This document shows positions 23,779 through 32,302 of a stretch of 34,363 nt of DNA, piece by piece. The notes below the pieces were generated by a model. It saw nothing but the letters and a program-made list of their open reading frames with translations. It was not told where the DNA came from and made no database searches. A program made the translations under genes and the position numbers. Source of the stretch: Candidatus Cloacimonadota bacterium (lineage in GTDB: Bacteria; Cloacimonadota; Cloacimonadia; Cloacimonadales; JAMOQM01); NCBI GenBank assembly GCA_027064005.1, contig JAMOQM010000114.1:1-34363 (forward strand), written 5' to 3'. Position 1 is the stretch's first letter. Every line of letters starts with the position of its first letter.

Positions 23779-25001
23779 GTTTAGGAAAATTGGAAAATAC
23801 TCTTAGAATAAAATTAGATGAATTAAATGAAAAAGGTACTTCAAAAGGGAATGAATTAGTTATTAATAAAATTATTCCGGCCAACGGTAAAAAAGGAACA
23901 CGCTATATTATCGAAGGTTACGGTGATAAAGAATTTTTAAAAATGAATGCCAATTCTTATCTCGGAATGTCTTTACGTAAAGATGTTATTGAAGCTGAAG
24001 AAAAAGCTGCTCAAGAATTTGGTGTAGGTCCGGGAGCTGTTAGATTTATTAGCGGGACTCATAAACCTCATCTTGATTTGGAAAAAAAATTGGCTGAATT
24101 CCATTCTCGTGAATCAGCAATGCTTTTCAGCTCGGCTTACGTAACAAGTTTGGGCGTTATTTTTCCATTAATCACAAAAGACACGGTAATTGTGAGTGAC
24201 GAATTAAATCATAATTGTATTATTCAAGCAATGAGATTATCCAGACCGGCTGCCAAATATATTTATAAACACAATGATATGAATGACTTGGAAGCTAAAT
24301 TATCGGAAGCTGTCGGAAAAGGGAAACGTTGTATCGTTGTTACAGACGGTGTTTTCAGTATGAGAGGAGATTATTGTCCATTTGATGAATTTACCGCAAT
24401 TTCCAAAAAATTTGATGATAAATTTGAGGAAGGTGTAATCACGGTTGCCGATGATTCTCACGGTGTCGGATCTTATGGTAAAACCGGTCGAGGCACGGAA
24501 GAAATTACCGGAGCTAAAGTTGATATTTTAATCGGAACTCTCGGAAAAGCTTATGGAGTTAACGGCGGTTATGTTGTTTCATCAAAAGTAATTACTTCAT
24601 TCTTAAAAGAAACTGCGCCGATGTATATTTATTCAAACCCCATTACCTGTTCGGAAGCTGCCGCAGCGTTAAAAGTTCTTGATATTTTGGATTCAGAAGA
24701 AGGCTTGAAAATTCTCGAACATTTGAAAAAAATGACGGAAAAATTTGAAAACGGTCTTAAAAAATTAGGATTGGAAACAATTGAAGGTCCTCATCCTGTT
24801 GTCCCTCTGATGGTTAGAGATACGGCAAAAACAACTGAAATCGTTAAACATCTTATCGAAAACGGTGTATTGGCTACCGGACTTAATTTCCCGGTTGTCC
24901 CAAAAGGTGATGAAGAAATTCGTTTCCAAATTAATGCCGATCATACCGAGTATGATATTGATTATGCTCTTGAAGTTTTGAAAAAATATACTGAAAAATA
25001 A
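23775..25001 (+). CDS. kbl: 2-amino-3-ketobutyrate CoA ligase (glycine C-acetyltransferase)
   Basis: 408 residues of the PLP-dependent alpha-oxoamine synthase family. NSYLGMS, GPGAVRFISGTHKPH, the aspartate-histidine pair VADDSHGVGSYGKTG (Asp226/227, His229) and the PLP-binding Lys258 in GTLGKAYG are all present. The close homologues BioF, HemA and SPT share the fold; pairing with threonine dehydrogenase points to the KBL reaction, 2-amino-3-ketobutyrate + CoA to glycine + acetyl-CoA. It ends the operon before a strong terminator. Confidence 0.9.
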   Translation: MSLGKLENTLRIKLDELNEKGTSKGNELVINKIIPANGKKGTRYIIEGYGDKEFLKMNANSYLGMSLRKDVIEAEEKAAQEFGVGPGAVRFISGTHKPHLDLEKKLAEFHSRESAMLFSSAYVTSLGVIFPLITKDTVIVSDELNHNCIIQAMRLSRPAAKYIYKHNDMNDLEAKLSEAVGKGKRCIVVTDGVFSMRGDYCPFDEFTAISKKFDDKFEEGVITVADDSHGVGSYGKTGRGTEEITGAKVDILIGTLGKAYGVNGGYVVSSKVITSFLKETAPMYIYSNPITCSEAAAALKVLDILDSEEGLKILEHLKKMTEKFENGLKKLGLETIEGPHPVVPLMVRDTAKTTEIVKHLIENGVLATGLNFPVVPKGDEEIRFQINADHTEYDIDYALEVLKKYTEK

Positions 25002-25009
25002 ATTACTTT

Positions 25010-25039
25010 GAGGCAGGTTAACGCTTGCCTCTTTTTTTT
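25010..25039 (+). terminator. Rho-independent terminator of the tdh-acpS-kbl operon
   Basis: GAGGCAGG, a 6-base loop (TTAACG), CTTGCCTC with one G-U pair, then eight T. It starts nine bases after the kbl stop. Confidence 0.9.
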
Positions 25040-25175
25040 ATCAATTCTTTTCTCAAAATAATTATTTCCATTTTTACCGAAGGATAATCCGAAAATTTTG
25101 TCTGAATTAGAAAAATCAAGTCATCTTAAATATTAGGAATGCTATTTGCATTTTAAAATAAAAAAAAGGAAATTT

Positions 25176-26618
25176 ATGGTTAGAATTTTAGAAAATTTGC
25201 TTATTTTATATTATGTCTTCTATTTTTTAATTGATTGGACTTTTATGATAATATTTATGAAATCAATTAAAAATGAAAACGTTGGCTTTACGACAGATGA
25301 TAAATTTGCAGATTTTCCTGTCTCAATTATTGTTCCGGCTTTTAATGAAGAAATAACGATTTTGCACAGTGTTAAAATGTTGCTCGCTTTGGATTATCCG
25401 AATTATGAGGTTATTGTCGTAAATGACGGTTCGAAAGACAATACTTTGAATATTTTGCTTCAAAATTATTCTTTCTCGGAGATCAATAAATCTTTTGAAG
25501 AAATAATTCATACCGAGAAAATTAAAAAAATCTATAAATCCGATAATCTTATTCTTATCGACAAGGAAAACGGCGGGAAAGCGGATTCAATAAATGCCGG
25601 AATTAATTTTTCGAAGAACAGAATAATTTGTACCATTGATGCGGATTCCATTCTTGATGAAAAAGCATTGAAGCAAACTGTTCAGCCAATAATTAATGAT
25701 GAAAATGTTTTTGTTTCCGGCGGTCAATTGGCTGTTGCCAACGGTATTCAAATCAGGAATAATAAAATTCTTAAATCGGAACTTCCAAAAAATATTTGGG
25801 TGCAATGGCAAATTATAGAATATATAAAATCATTTCTAATTGCTCGTTACGGAATGAGTAAAATCAATTCCATTATGATTATGTCCGGAGCATTCTCCGT
25901 GTATAAACGACGGGATTTATTGGTTATCGGAGGTTTCCTCACGAAAGATAACGACAGTGATTATATCAGAAAAATCGCCAGTAATGGCAGTCAAACCATT
26001 TGTGAAGATATGGAAGTTGTCGTAAGGTTATGGAGATATTTTTATGAAAATGATGTAAAAGCAAAAGCAGTATTTTTACCGCATCCGATTTGCTGGACTG
26101 AAGTTCCCGACAATCCCCGTTTTCTTTTGAAGCAGAGAAACAGATGGCATAGAGGTTTGGCGGAGACTTTGAAAATCCATAAAACGATGATGTTTGAACC
26201 GAAATATAAAATGATTGGACTGTTTGCCTTCCCATATTATTTTTTCTTTGAGTTATTATCGCCATTGATTAAAATATTTACTTTGGTATTTTTAATTTAT
26301 GCAACATTCGCCGGACTTCTTAATCAGGCTTGGATTTTGTTGACAGTAATTTTTACGACTTTGGCATCGGCGATAATTACGAGTTTATCGACTGTTTTTA
26401 TTGAAGAATGGTCTTTGAAAAATAAATTAACTTCCTATGATGCTTTGAGATATAAGACGGGAAAAGATTGGGTTCTTTTGTTATTTGTGAGTATTTTAGG
26501 TGATTTTATTTATGCACCTTTCAAAATATTTGCTCAAATTTCGGGATTAAAAGATTTTATAAATAAAAAAAACGAATGGTATAAATTTTCCAGAAAAGGA
26601 TTTGGAAAAAAGGAGTGA
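25176..26618 (+). CDS. Family 2 processive glycosyltransferase, PgaC/IcaA-like
   Basis: 480 residues from ATG 25176 with AAGGAAA upstream; an in-frame TTG at 25146 lacks a ribosome site. One N-terminal helix precedes the GT-A domain: SIIVPAFNEE, VVNDGSKD (Asp84), GGKADSINAG, DADS (155-158), the ED pair of CEDMEVVVRL (277-278) and QRNRWHRG (320-327), the Q(R)xxRW motif of processive synthases. At least three C-terminal helices follow. The order and motifs are those of PgaC/IcaA and related hyaluronan/cellulose-type enzymes. It would polymerise a UDP-sugar, likely UDP-GlcNAc given the deacetylase neighbours, and move the chain across the inner membrane. No separate PgaD-like gene is present. 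First gene of a five-gene operon. Confidence 0.88.
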   Translation: MVRILENLLILYYVFYFLIDWTFMIIFMKSIKNENVGFTTDDKFADFPVSIIVPAFNEEITILHSVKMLLALDYPNYEVIVVNDGSKDNTLNILLQNYSFSEINKSFEEIIHTEKIKKIYKSDNLILIDKENGGKADSINAGINFSKNRIICTIDADSILDEKALKQTVQPIINDENVFVSGGQLAVANGIQIRNNKILKSELPKNIWVQWQIIEYIKSFLIARYGMSKINSIMIMSGAFSVYKRRDLLVIGGFLTKDNDSDYIRKIASNGSQTICEDMEVVVRLWRYFYENDVKAKAVFLPHPICWTEVPDNPRFLLKQRNRWHRGLAETLKIHKTMMFEPKYKMIGLFAFPYYFFFELLSPLIKIFTLVFLIYATFAGLLNQAWILLTVIFTTLASAIITSLSTVFIEEWSLKNKLTSYDALRYKTGKDWVLLLFVSILGDFIYAPFKIFAQISGLKDFINKKNEWYKFSRKGFGKKE

Positions 26619-26620
26619 AA

Positions 26621-27547
26621 ATGAGAAAAATTATTATTTTAGGGATTGTTATTTTCGGATTATTAATCGGTTGTGAAGTGAAAAATCCAACTTTCCCGAA
26701 TAACGAAAAACCAATGGTTTATGTAACTTATCCGCTTGATGAAGAAACAATTACGGATAGTTTGCTTGATTTGAATTTTGACGTTGAAAACGAACAAAAT
26801 ATAGATTCGTTGCAGGTTTTTCTTAATGGAAATAAAATTGCCGTTTTAACAACAACACCATATAGGTTTCAAATCTCGAAAAATGATTACGAACTCGGGA
26901 CAAAAGCGGTTTATGCCAAAGCTTTTGATAGCAACGGCACAGTCGGAATTTCGGAAATTAAAACATTTTATTGGTTATCCGATATAGAATCATCCGATAT
27001 AAAAATAGAATTTCTGAGACCCATATTATGGGAAGAATTCCCGACGTCTTCCGTAAATGTAAAGTTATTAGTGGAAAGTGAGTACTCTATTGACAGCATT
27101 TTTGTATATGTTGACGGCAATCTGATTCACACTTTTACCGGTGAACCTTATGAAACCATTTTACAAATCGCCAATCCGGGAACTCATAATATTTATGCGA
27201 AAGCCAAAGATTCCCAAAACATAACGGCAACAACCTCTCTTGTTAATTTTTCAATTAATTTGCCGGATATTGAACCGCCAACAGGATTTATTTCTTATCC
27301 TGCGGACTGGAATGATGTAAGCGGTAATTTTTCCGTGAGGATAACAGCTACCGATAATGTTGAGGTTTCCGAAATAGAATTGTTTATTGACGGTGAATCT
27401 TTTGGCAATACAACCTCTGAACCATATGAATTTCAAATAGATTCGACAACTTTGGATAATGGGAATCATACTGTTTTTGCTAAAATTATTGATTCGTCCG
27501 AACTGTTTTCTTATACACAAATGATAAATATCCGAGTAGAGAATTAA
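26621..27547 (+). CDS. Lipoprotein with three Ig-like domains
   Basis: 308 residues from ATG 26621, which has AGGAG five bases upstream; GTG 26615 in frame overlaps that site. The signal peptide ends in the lipobox LLIGC (Cys18), so the protein is lipid-anchored. Three repeated beta domains of about 85-95 residues follow, each with the pattern VxxxYPxDxxxxx...IDSxxVFxxGxxI...PYxFxI...G...VYAKAxDxxG (about residues 28-115, 125-215, 222-305). These are Bacterial Ig-like domains common on extracellular carbohydrate-active proteins. In this operon it may hold the polymer or assemble the export machinery; that role is inferred from context only. It overlaps the GT2 gene at its ribosome site and the next gene by TAATG. 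Confidence 0.75.
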   Translation: MRKIIILGIVIFGLLIGCEVKNPTFPNNEKPMVYVTYPLDEETITDSLLDLNFDVENEQNIDSLQVFLNGNKIAVLTTTPYRFQISKNDYELGTKAVYAKAFDSNGTVGISEIKTFYWLSDIESSDIKIEFLRPILWEEFPTSSVNVKLLVESEYSIDSIFVYVDGNLIHTFTGEPYETILQIANPGTHNIYAKAKDSQNITATTSLVNFSINLPDIEPPTGFISYPADWNDVSGNFSVRITATDNVEVSEIELFIDGESFGNTTSEPYEFQIDSTTLDNGNHTVFAKIIDSSELFSYTQMINIRVEN

Positions 27548-29091
27548 TGAAAAATATCATTTTTATTTTTTTGATTGGATTTATATCTTTTCTTTATGCG
27601 GATACAAGTCTTATTGAAAAAGAAATTAAGACAAAAAATTTCGCTAAAGCAAAGGTTTTACTTGAAAAAAATAATCCCCGAAATATTGAATTATGGAGAA
27701 AATTGGGTTATTCTTATAAAGAAGAAGGCGATTTAAAAAATGCGATTTTTTGCTATGAAAAGGTATTTAAGATTGATTCGGAAGATTATGATGCCGAATT
27801 GGCTTTGGCACGGCTTTATCTTCAAACAAATGAATTATATCTTTCCAAAAAATATTTCCAAATGATTTTGGATAACGACATAACGGATGTTGAAGCTTTG
27901 CTCGGATTAGCTCGAATCCAAAAGAAAAAGGAAAATTATTCAAAATCAATTGTCTATTATCAAACCGCATTGAAATATCTTCCTGACAATATTCCAATCA
28001 TTTTGGAAATAGCAGAAGTTTATTTAGATGCAAATAAATTAGATTTGGCAGAGCGGTCTTATAAGAAAATCAATAAAATCGATGATACGTGGTCAGAAGC
28101 TTGGAGTGGAATAGGCAAAATTTTATGGTGGAAAAATCAACCTTTCTCAGCAAAGAAATATTATGAAAAAGCTTTGGAATTAGATCCTGAAAATAAAGAA
28201 ATCGTTAATGAATTTAGAAAAGTAAAAGATTCGATAAAGTGGAATTTATCTGCCACATTTTCTTTCCAAAAAGAAATTGAAGATACATACGAAATTAAAA
28301 GTTACAACCAAAAATACCTTGGAAAGAAAAGATTTTCCGATAAACTTTTTTTTACCGCAACAAGTTTTTGGCAATATGCCGATAAAAATGAGAGTGGTCT
28401 TATTACAAAAAGATATTACGATTCTTCGTATTTGAAAACAGATTGGGAAGTTTATGACGGAATCAAAGTAAATTTTTCAATAGGCGGAAGTTTAACTGAT
28501 TCCACGTTGACTGTTCTTGACGGCGGATTATTCCTGAGTCATAATTTCAATTTTGTGAAAGTAAAAAACAATCTGAATTTCGGGAATGAATATTTCTATT
28601 ATTGGGAAAAAGTCAGAAGAAATTATATCAAAGAAAAGTTTATCCTTAATTTTGAGAAAGTTGATTTTCAAACCGATTATCAAATCGGGAAAATTGAGAA
28701 AAATTATATTTTGGATAAATCTGAAATTAGTGAAAATACCTTTCTCGATTATAATTTTTCCCTAAAATACCGTTTTGGGAAAATTGCCAAATTATCCGCC
28801 GGAGCTGTTTACAGATATATTGATTATGCCTATTATTCTTCTTTATATTATTCTCCGATAGACAGAAAAATTTATGGATTAACAGGCTCATTATATTATC
28901 CTTTCAAAAAAACATATCTGTATTTTGACTGTTCGGTAAATCAAGATAATAGCAATATTTGGGAAACTAATTATGATGCGGAAATAGGTTTTTCAATAAA
29001 GAAAATATCAATATCGTTTAGTTATTCCGAATTTAAAAACAAATATTATCAAAATAATAATTTATCTTTAACTATTGGTGGAGATTTTTAA
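27547..29091 (+). CDS. TPR + outer-membrane beta-barrel protein, PgaA/YaiO-like exporter
   Basis: 514 residues. A signal peptide of about 18 residues ends FLYA-DTS. Residues 20-230 hold about five to six TPR units (LWRKLGYSYKEEGDLKNAIFCYEKVFKI, AELALARLYLQTNELYLSKKYFQ, ALLGLARIQKKKENYSKSIVYYQTAL, SAKKYYEKALELDPENKE). From about 235 to the end the sequence alternates as beta strands rich in Tyr/Phe and ends GGDF, as in outer-membrane barrels of the YaiO type. PgaA of E. coli has the same plan: periplasmic TPRs that bind de-N-acetylated PNAG and a barrel that exports it. Sequence identity to PgaA is not claimed; this barrel (about 280 residues) fits fewer strands. Position after the synthase supports an export role. 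Confidence 0.8.
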   Translation: MKNIIFIFLIGFISFLYADTSLIEKEIKTKNFAKAKVLLEKNNPRNIELWRKLGYSYKEEGDLKNAIFCYEKVFKIDSEDYDAELALARLYLQTNELYLSKKYFQMILDNDITDVEALLGLARIQKKKENYSKSIVYYQTALKYLPDNIPIILEIAEVYLDANKLDLAERSYKKINKIDDTWSEAWSGIGKILWWKNQPFSAKKYYEKALELDPENKEIVNEFRKVKDSIKWNLSATFSFQKEIEDTYEIKSYNQKYLGKKRFSDKLFFTATSFWQYADKNESGLITKRYYDSSYLKTDWEVYDGIKVNFSIGGSLTDSTLTVLDGGLFLSHNFNFVKVKNNLNFGNEYFYYWEKVRRNYIKEKFILNFEKVDFQTDYQIGKIEKNYILDKSEISENTFLDYNFSLKYRFGKIAKLSAGAVYRYIDYAYYSSLYYSPIDRKIYGLTGSLYYPFKKTYLYFDCSVNQDNSNIWETNYDAEIGFSIKKISISFSYSEFKNKYYQNNNLSLTIGGDF

Positions 29092-29092
29092 A

Positions 29093-32000
29093 ATGAATAA
29101 GAAATATTTTGTTGTTTTCGGATTTTTTATTCTTCTTGTTATAACAATAAATATGATGGTAAATGTTGAAAATAACATAAGAAAAGAACGGACAATTATC
29201 ATTGACAGCACAAAAGTCAGGATAAATTTATTGCCCGAATACAATAGGGAAAATTTAATTTCCGCTTCGGAAAATTCGTTGATAAATTTTAAAGTTGAGG
29301 GAGATTATTTTCAACAGCTTTCTCTTAATAAATCAAATAAAAAACAATGGCATTCCATTTTTCTGAAAGGTGTGAATCTCGGTGCGGCATTGCCCGGGAA
29401 ATTCCCTTCTCAATTTCCGGAAGATTTTGACCTTTATATGGATTGGTTCAAAAAAATAGGTGAAATGAATGCAAATATTGTTCGAATTTACACAATTTTC
29501 CCGCCTGTTTTTTATGAAGCTTTTGCAAATTATAACCTTATTCATTCCGATAAACCTTTATATTTGATGCAAGGAGTTTGGGCGACTGTTCCTAAAAATC
29601 ATAATTATCTTGATGAAGAATATTCCTATGAATTTCAAAAGGAAATAAAAGATGTGATTGATGTTATCCACGGAAACAATGTTATAGAAAAAGCAAAAGG
29701 TAAAGCGAACGGTGTTTATATTTCCGATGTCTCAAAATATACGATTTCCTATCTTTTAGGACGAGAATGGGAACCGAAAGGCGTGGTTTTCACAAATAAA
29801 AACAATAGTATTTCTTCTTTTGTCGGTGATTTTGTAAGCGTTCCGAAAGGTAATCCGATGGAAATATGGTTGGGAAAAATGCTTGATTATACCTTAAAAT
29901 ACGAAACTTTGAAATATAAAAATCAACATCCCGTTTCTTTTGTAAATTGGTTACCTCTTGATCCGATGTTTCATAATTCCGAATTTATTGAAAATAAAAA
30001 AGTAAGAGAATTCGATAATGACTTGGAATCAATTGATTTCCGAAAATATTACAAAACAAATTTGGTAAAAACAGGAATCTATGCCGCTTATCATGCTTAT
30101 CCTTATTATCCGGATTTTATTTATCTTGATGAAAAATATAGAAAATCAAAAGACAATTATTTCTCATATTTAAAAGATTTGAAAGATCACTGTCCGAATA
30201 TGCCTCTTATCATCGCCGAATACGGTGTACCTTCCAGTAGAGGAAACAGCCATTTTTCGCCCTTTGGATTTGATCAGGGCGGTCATAATGAAAAAGAACA
30301 GGCTCGAATTAATAAAATTCTTACCGAAGATATTGAAAAAGCGGATTGCGGAGGAGCAATAATTTTTGAATGGATTGACGAATGGTTTAAATTTAATTGG
30401 ATGGTTATGGATTTTGAACAACCGCAACATCGGCGAAAAGAATGGCATAATATGGAAAATCCTGAACAAAATTTCGGAATTATGGCAATGGAAAACAGAA
30501 AGAATTATGTAAAAAGAATCAATAATTCCGAAAATATGTTTTCTAAAAATAATTTGCTAAATGCCGATGCCGATCCGAGTTATTTTTATTTAGCTTATAA
30601 GCTGAATAATTTTGATTTCAAAAAAAATAATTTGTATATCGCAATTGATACTTACGATAAAGAAAAAGGTGATCATCTTATTCCTATTATTAAAAAACAT
30701 TCCGATACCGGTATTGAATTTTTTCTGAAATTTGTTTCTCCCGATTCGGCACAAATTTTAGTTGATGACCAATATTCGGTTTTTTCCGATATTTATCATG
30801 ACTATATCCCGATTTATTCTTCTAAAAAAAATAATAACGGACGTTTTGTTCCTCAAGAATTAATTGCAAATCGAATGAGAGAATCTCTTTTAGGAAAAAA
30901 ATATCATCAAATTTTATATAATCGTAGTAAATTGGTTTTCGGGAAAATAAGCGAGAATTCAAATTCCGATTGGTATTTCGATAAAGAAAATAAAATCCTT
31001 AATATGAGAATTCCCTGGCATCTTTTGAATGTCTCGGATCCCTCGTCTTTACAGGTTTTGGATGATAAACAGGGAACAGCTGAAATTGAGACAACAACAA
31101 TTAAAAAATTTAAGATATTCTCGTTTGTTACAGGAAAAAATAATAAAATTGTTTATACAATTCCGAAAAACGGGAAAAACTTTTCATATGTTTGGAAAGG
31201 ATGGGAAACTCCAAAATATGAAACACGTTTGAAAAAACAATATTGGGTCTTAAAAAACGTTTTTGAAAATTTACACCCGAAAAAAGAAATTAAATCAAAA
31301 AAAATTAAAGATTTTTTTAAAATAACAAAATGGGCTGAAAATAAATCGGGGGCAATATCCGTAACTTTTGATGACGGAGATTTTAACCAATTTAAATATG
31401 CTTTCCCGATTTTAACAAAATATAAACTTCATGCCGATTTTGGGATTGTAGGAAGTTGGACTGCCGAAAAATCACAGATTACAACGGAAAAGGGAGGTTT
31501 CGGAATTAAGCGAATGGGCTGGGAAGAGATCAGGACTTTGCATAATGCCGGAAATGAAATCAGTTCTCACGGATATTTTCATGAAAAAATTGATGTTAGA
31601 AAACCTGAACAGAAAATTATTCATGAGTTGAGAAGAAATAAAAAACTGATTCAAAAAAACATTAAAGATTCGATTTTTACAATTCATTACCCGTATTCTT
31701 TTACGCGAGATAAAATTATTGAATGTACAAAAAAAAGCGGATTTCTTTTCGGTCGATTGGGAGACGGAAATAAAAAAAATACTGATCGAAATTTGTTTAG
31801 AATTAACAGCAAAGTGATTTTAAATGAAAATAATCCCACTCCGAATCAATTTTTCAATTGGATAAAAAATGCTAAAAATAATTGGTTGGTTTTAATGTAT
31901 CATCATATTTTCCCAAAAGATTCGAAACCTGTTCATTTATTTGAATATTACAAAGTTACAAACAGATATTCAGTTACTCCGAAAAAATTTGATAATCAAA

Positions 32001-32302
32001 TGAGATTATTAAGAAATTCAGATTATTGGATTGCCACAACTTCTGAAGTCGGAAAATATATTACGGAAAGAGAAAAATCGAAATTAAATTTTACTCTCGG
32101 AGAAAATTCTCATATTGTCGAAATTAAATCCGATTTGAATACTAAAGTTTACAATCAACCGCTAACAATAGAATTTGATACGAATTGGAAAATAATAAAA
32201 ATAACAAATAGTAAAAATGACGGAATTTATAATTCGCGAAACGGAAAAATATTTTTCCCTGCCGAATTGAATAAAAAAATAATTATTGAGAAGGTAAAAT
32301 AA
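29093..32302 (+). CDS. Glycosidase-like TIM barrel fused to polysaccharide deacetylase (PgaB-like, reversed order)
   Basis: 1069 residues from ATG 29093, two bases after the previous stop. A membrane anchor or signal (FVVFGFFILLVITINMM) opens it. About residues 85-435 look like a GH2/GH5-type TIM barrel: FLKGVNLGAALPGKFP, ANIVRIYTIFPP, AAYHAYPYYPDF, IIAEYGVPSSRG (candidate catalytic Glu376) and IIFEWIDEWFKFNW. A beta-rich middle region follows (about 480-700). Residues 755-990 are a CE4 deacetylase: TFDDGD (metal and catalytic Asp), SSHGYFHE (HxxxH metal pair, 826-830) and LMYHHIF. E. coli PgaB joins a deacetylase (N-terminal) and a glycosidase (C-terminal); here the order is reversed and the glycosidase belongs to a different family. 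Probable role: trimming and de-N-acetylation of the polymer made by the GT2. Confidence 0.82.
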   Translation: MNKKYFVVFGFFILLVITINMMVNVENNIRKERTIIIDSTKVRINLLPEYNRENLISASENSLINFKVEGDYFQQLSLNKSNKKQWHSIFLKGVNLGAALPGKFPSQFPEDFDLYMDWFKKIGEMNANIVRIYTIFPPVFYEAFANYNLIHSDKPLYLMQGVWATVPKNHNYLDEEYSYEFQKEIKDVIDVIHGNNVIEKAKGKANGVYISDVSKYTISYLLGREWEPKGVVFTNKNNSISSFVGDFVSVPKGNPMEIWLGKMLDYTLKYETLKYKNQHPVSFVNWLPLDPMFHNSEFIENKKVREFDNDLESIDFRKYYKTNLVKTGIYAAYHAYPYYPDFIYLDEKYRKSKDNYFSYLKDLKDHCPNMPLIIAEYGVPSSRGNSHFSPFGFDQGGHNEKEQARINKILTEDIEKADCGGAIIFEWIDEWFKFNWMVMDFEQPQHRRKEWHNMENPEQNFGIMAMENRKNYVKRINNSENMFSKNNLLNADADPSYFYLAYKLNNFDFKKNNLYIAIDTYDKEKGDHLIPIIKKHSDTGIEFFLKFVSPDSAQILVDDQYSVFSDIYHDYIPIYSSKKNNNGRFVPQELIANRMRESLLGKKYHQILYNRSKLVFGKISENSNSDWYFDKENKILNMRIPWHLLNVSDPSSLQVLDDKQGTAEIETTTIKKFKIFSFVTGKNNKIVYTIPKNGKNFSYVWKGWETPKYETRLKKQYWVLKNVFENLHPKKEIKSKKIKDFFKITKWAENKSGAISVTFDDGDFNQFKYAFPILTKYKLHADFGIVGSWTAEKSQITTEKGGFGIKRMGWEEIRTLHNAGNEISSHGYFHEKIDVRKPEQKIIHELRRNKKLIQKNIKDSIFTIHYPYSFTRDKIIECTKKSGFLFGRLGDGNKKNTDRNLFRINSKVILNENNPTPNQFFNWIKNAKNNWLVLMYHHIFPKDSKPVHLFEYYKVTNRYSVTPKKFDNQMRLLRNSDYWIATTSEVGKYITEREKSKLNFTLGENSHIVEIKSDLNTKVYNQPLTIEFDTNWKIIKITNSKNDGIYNSRNGKIFFPAELNKKIIIEKVK

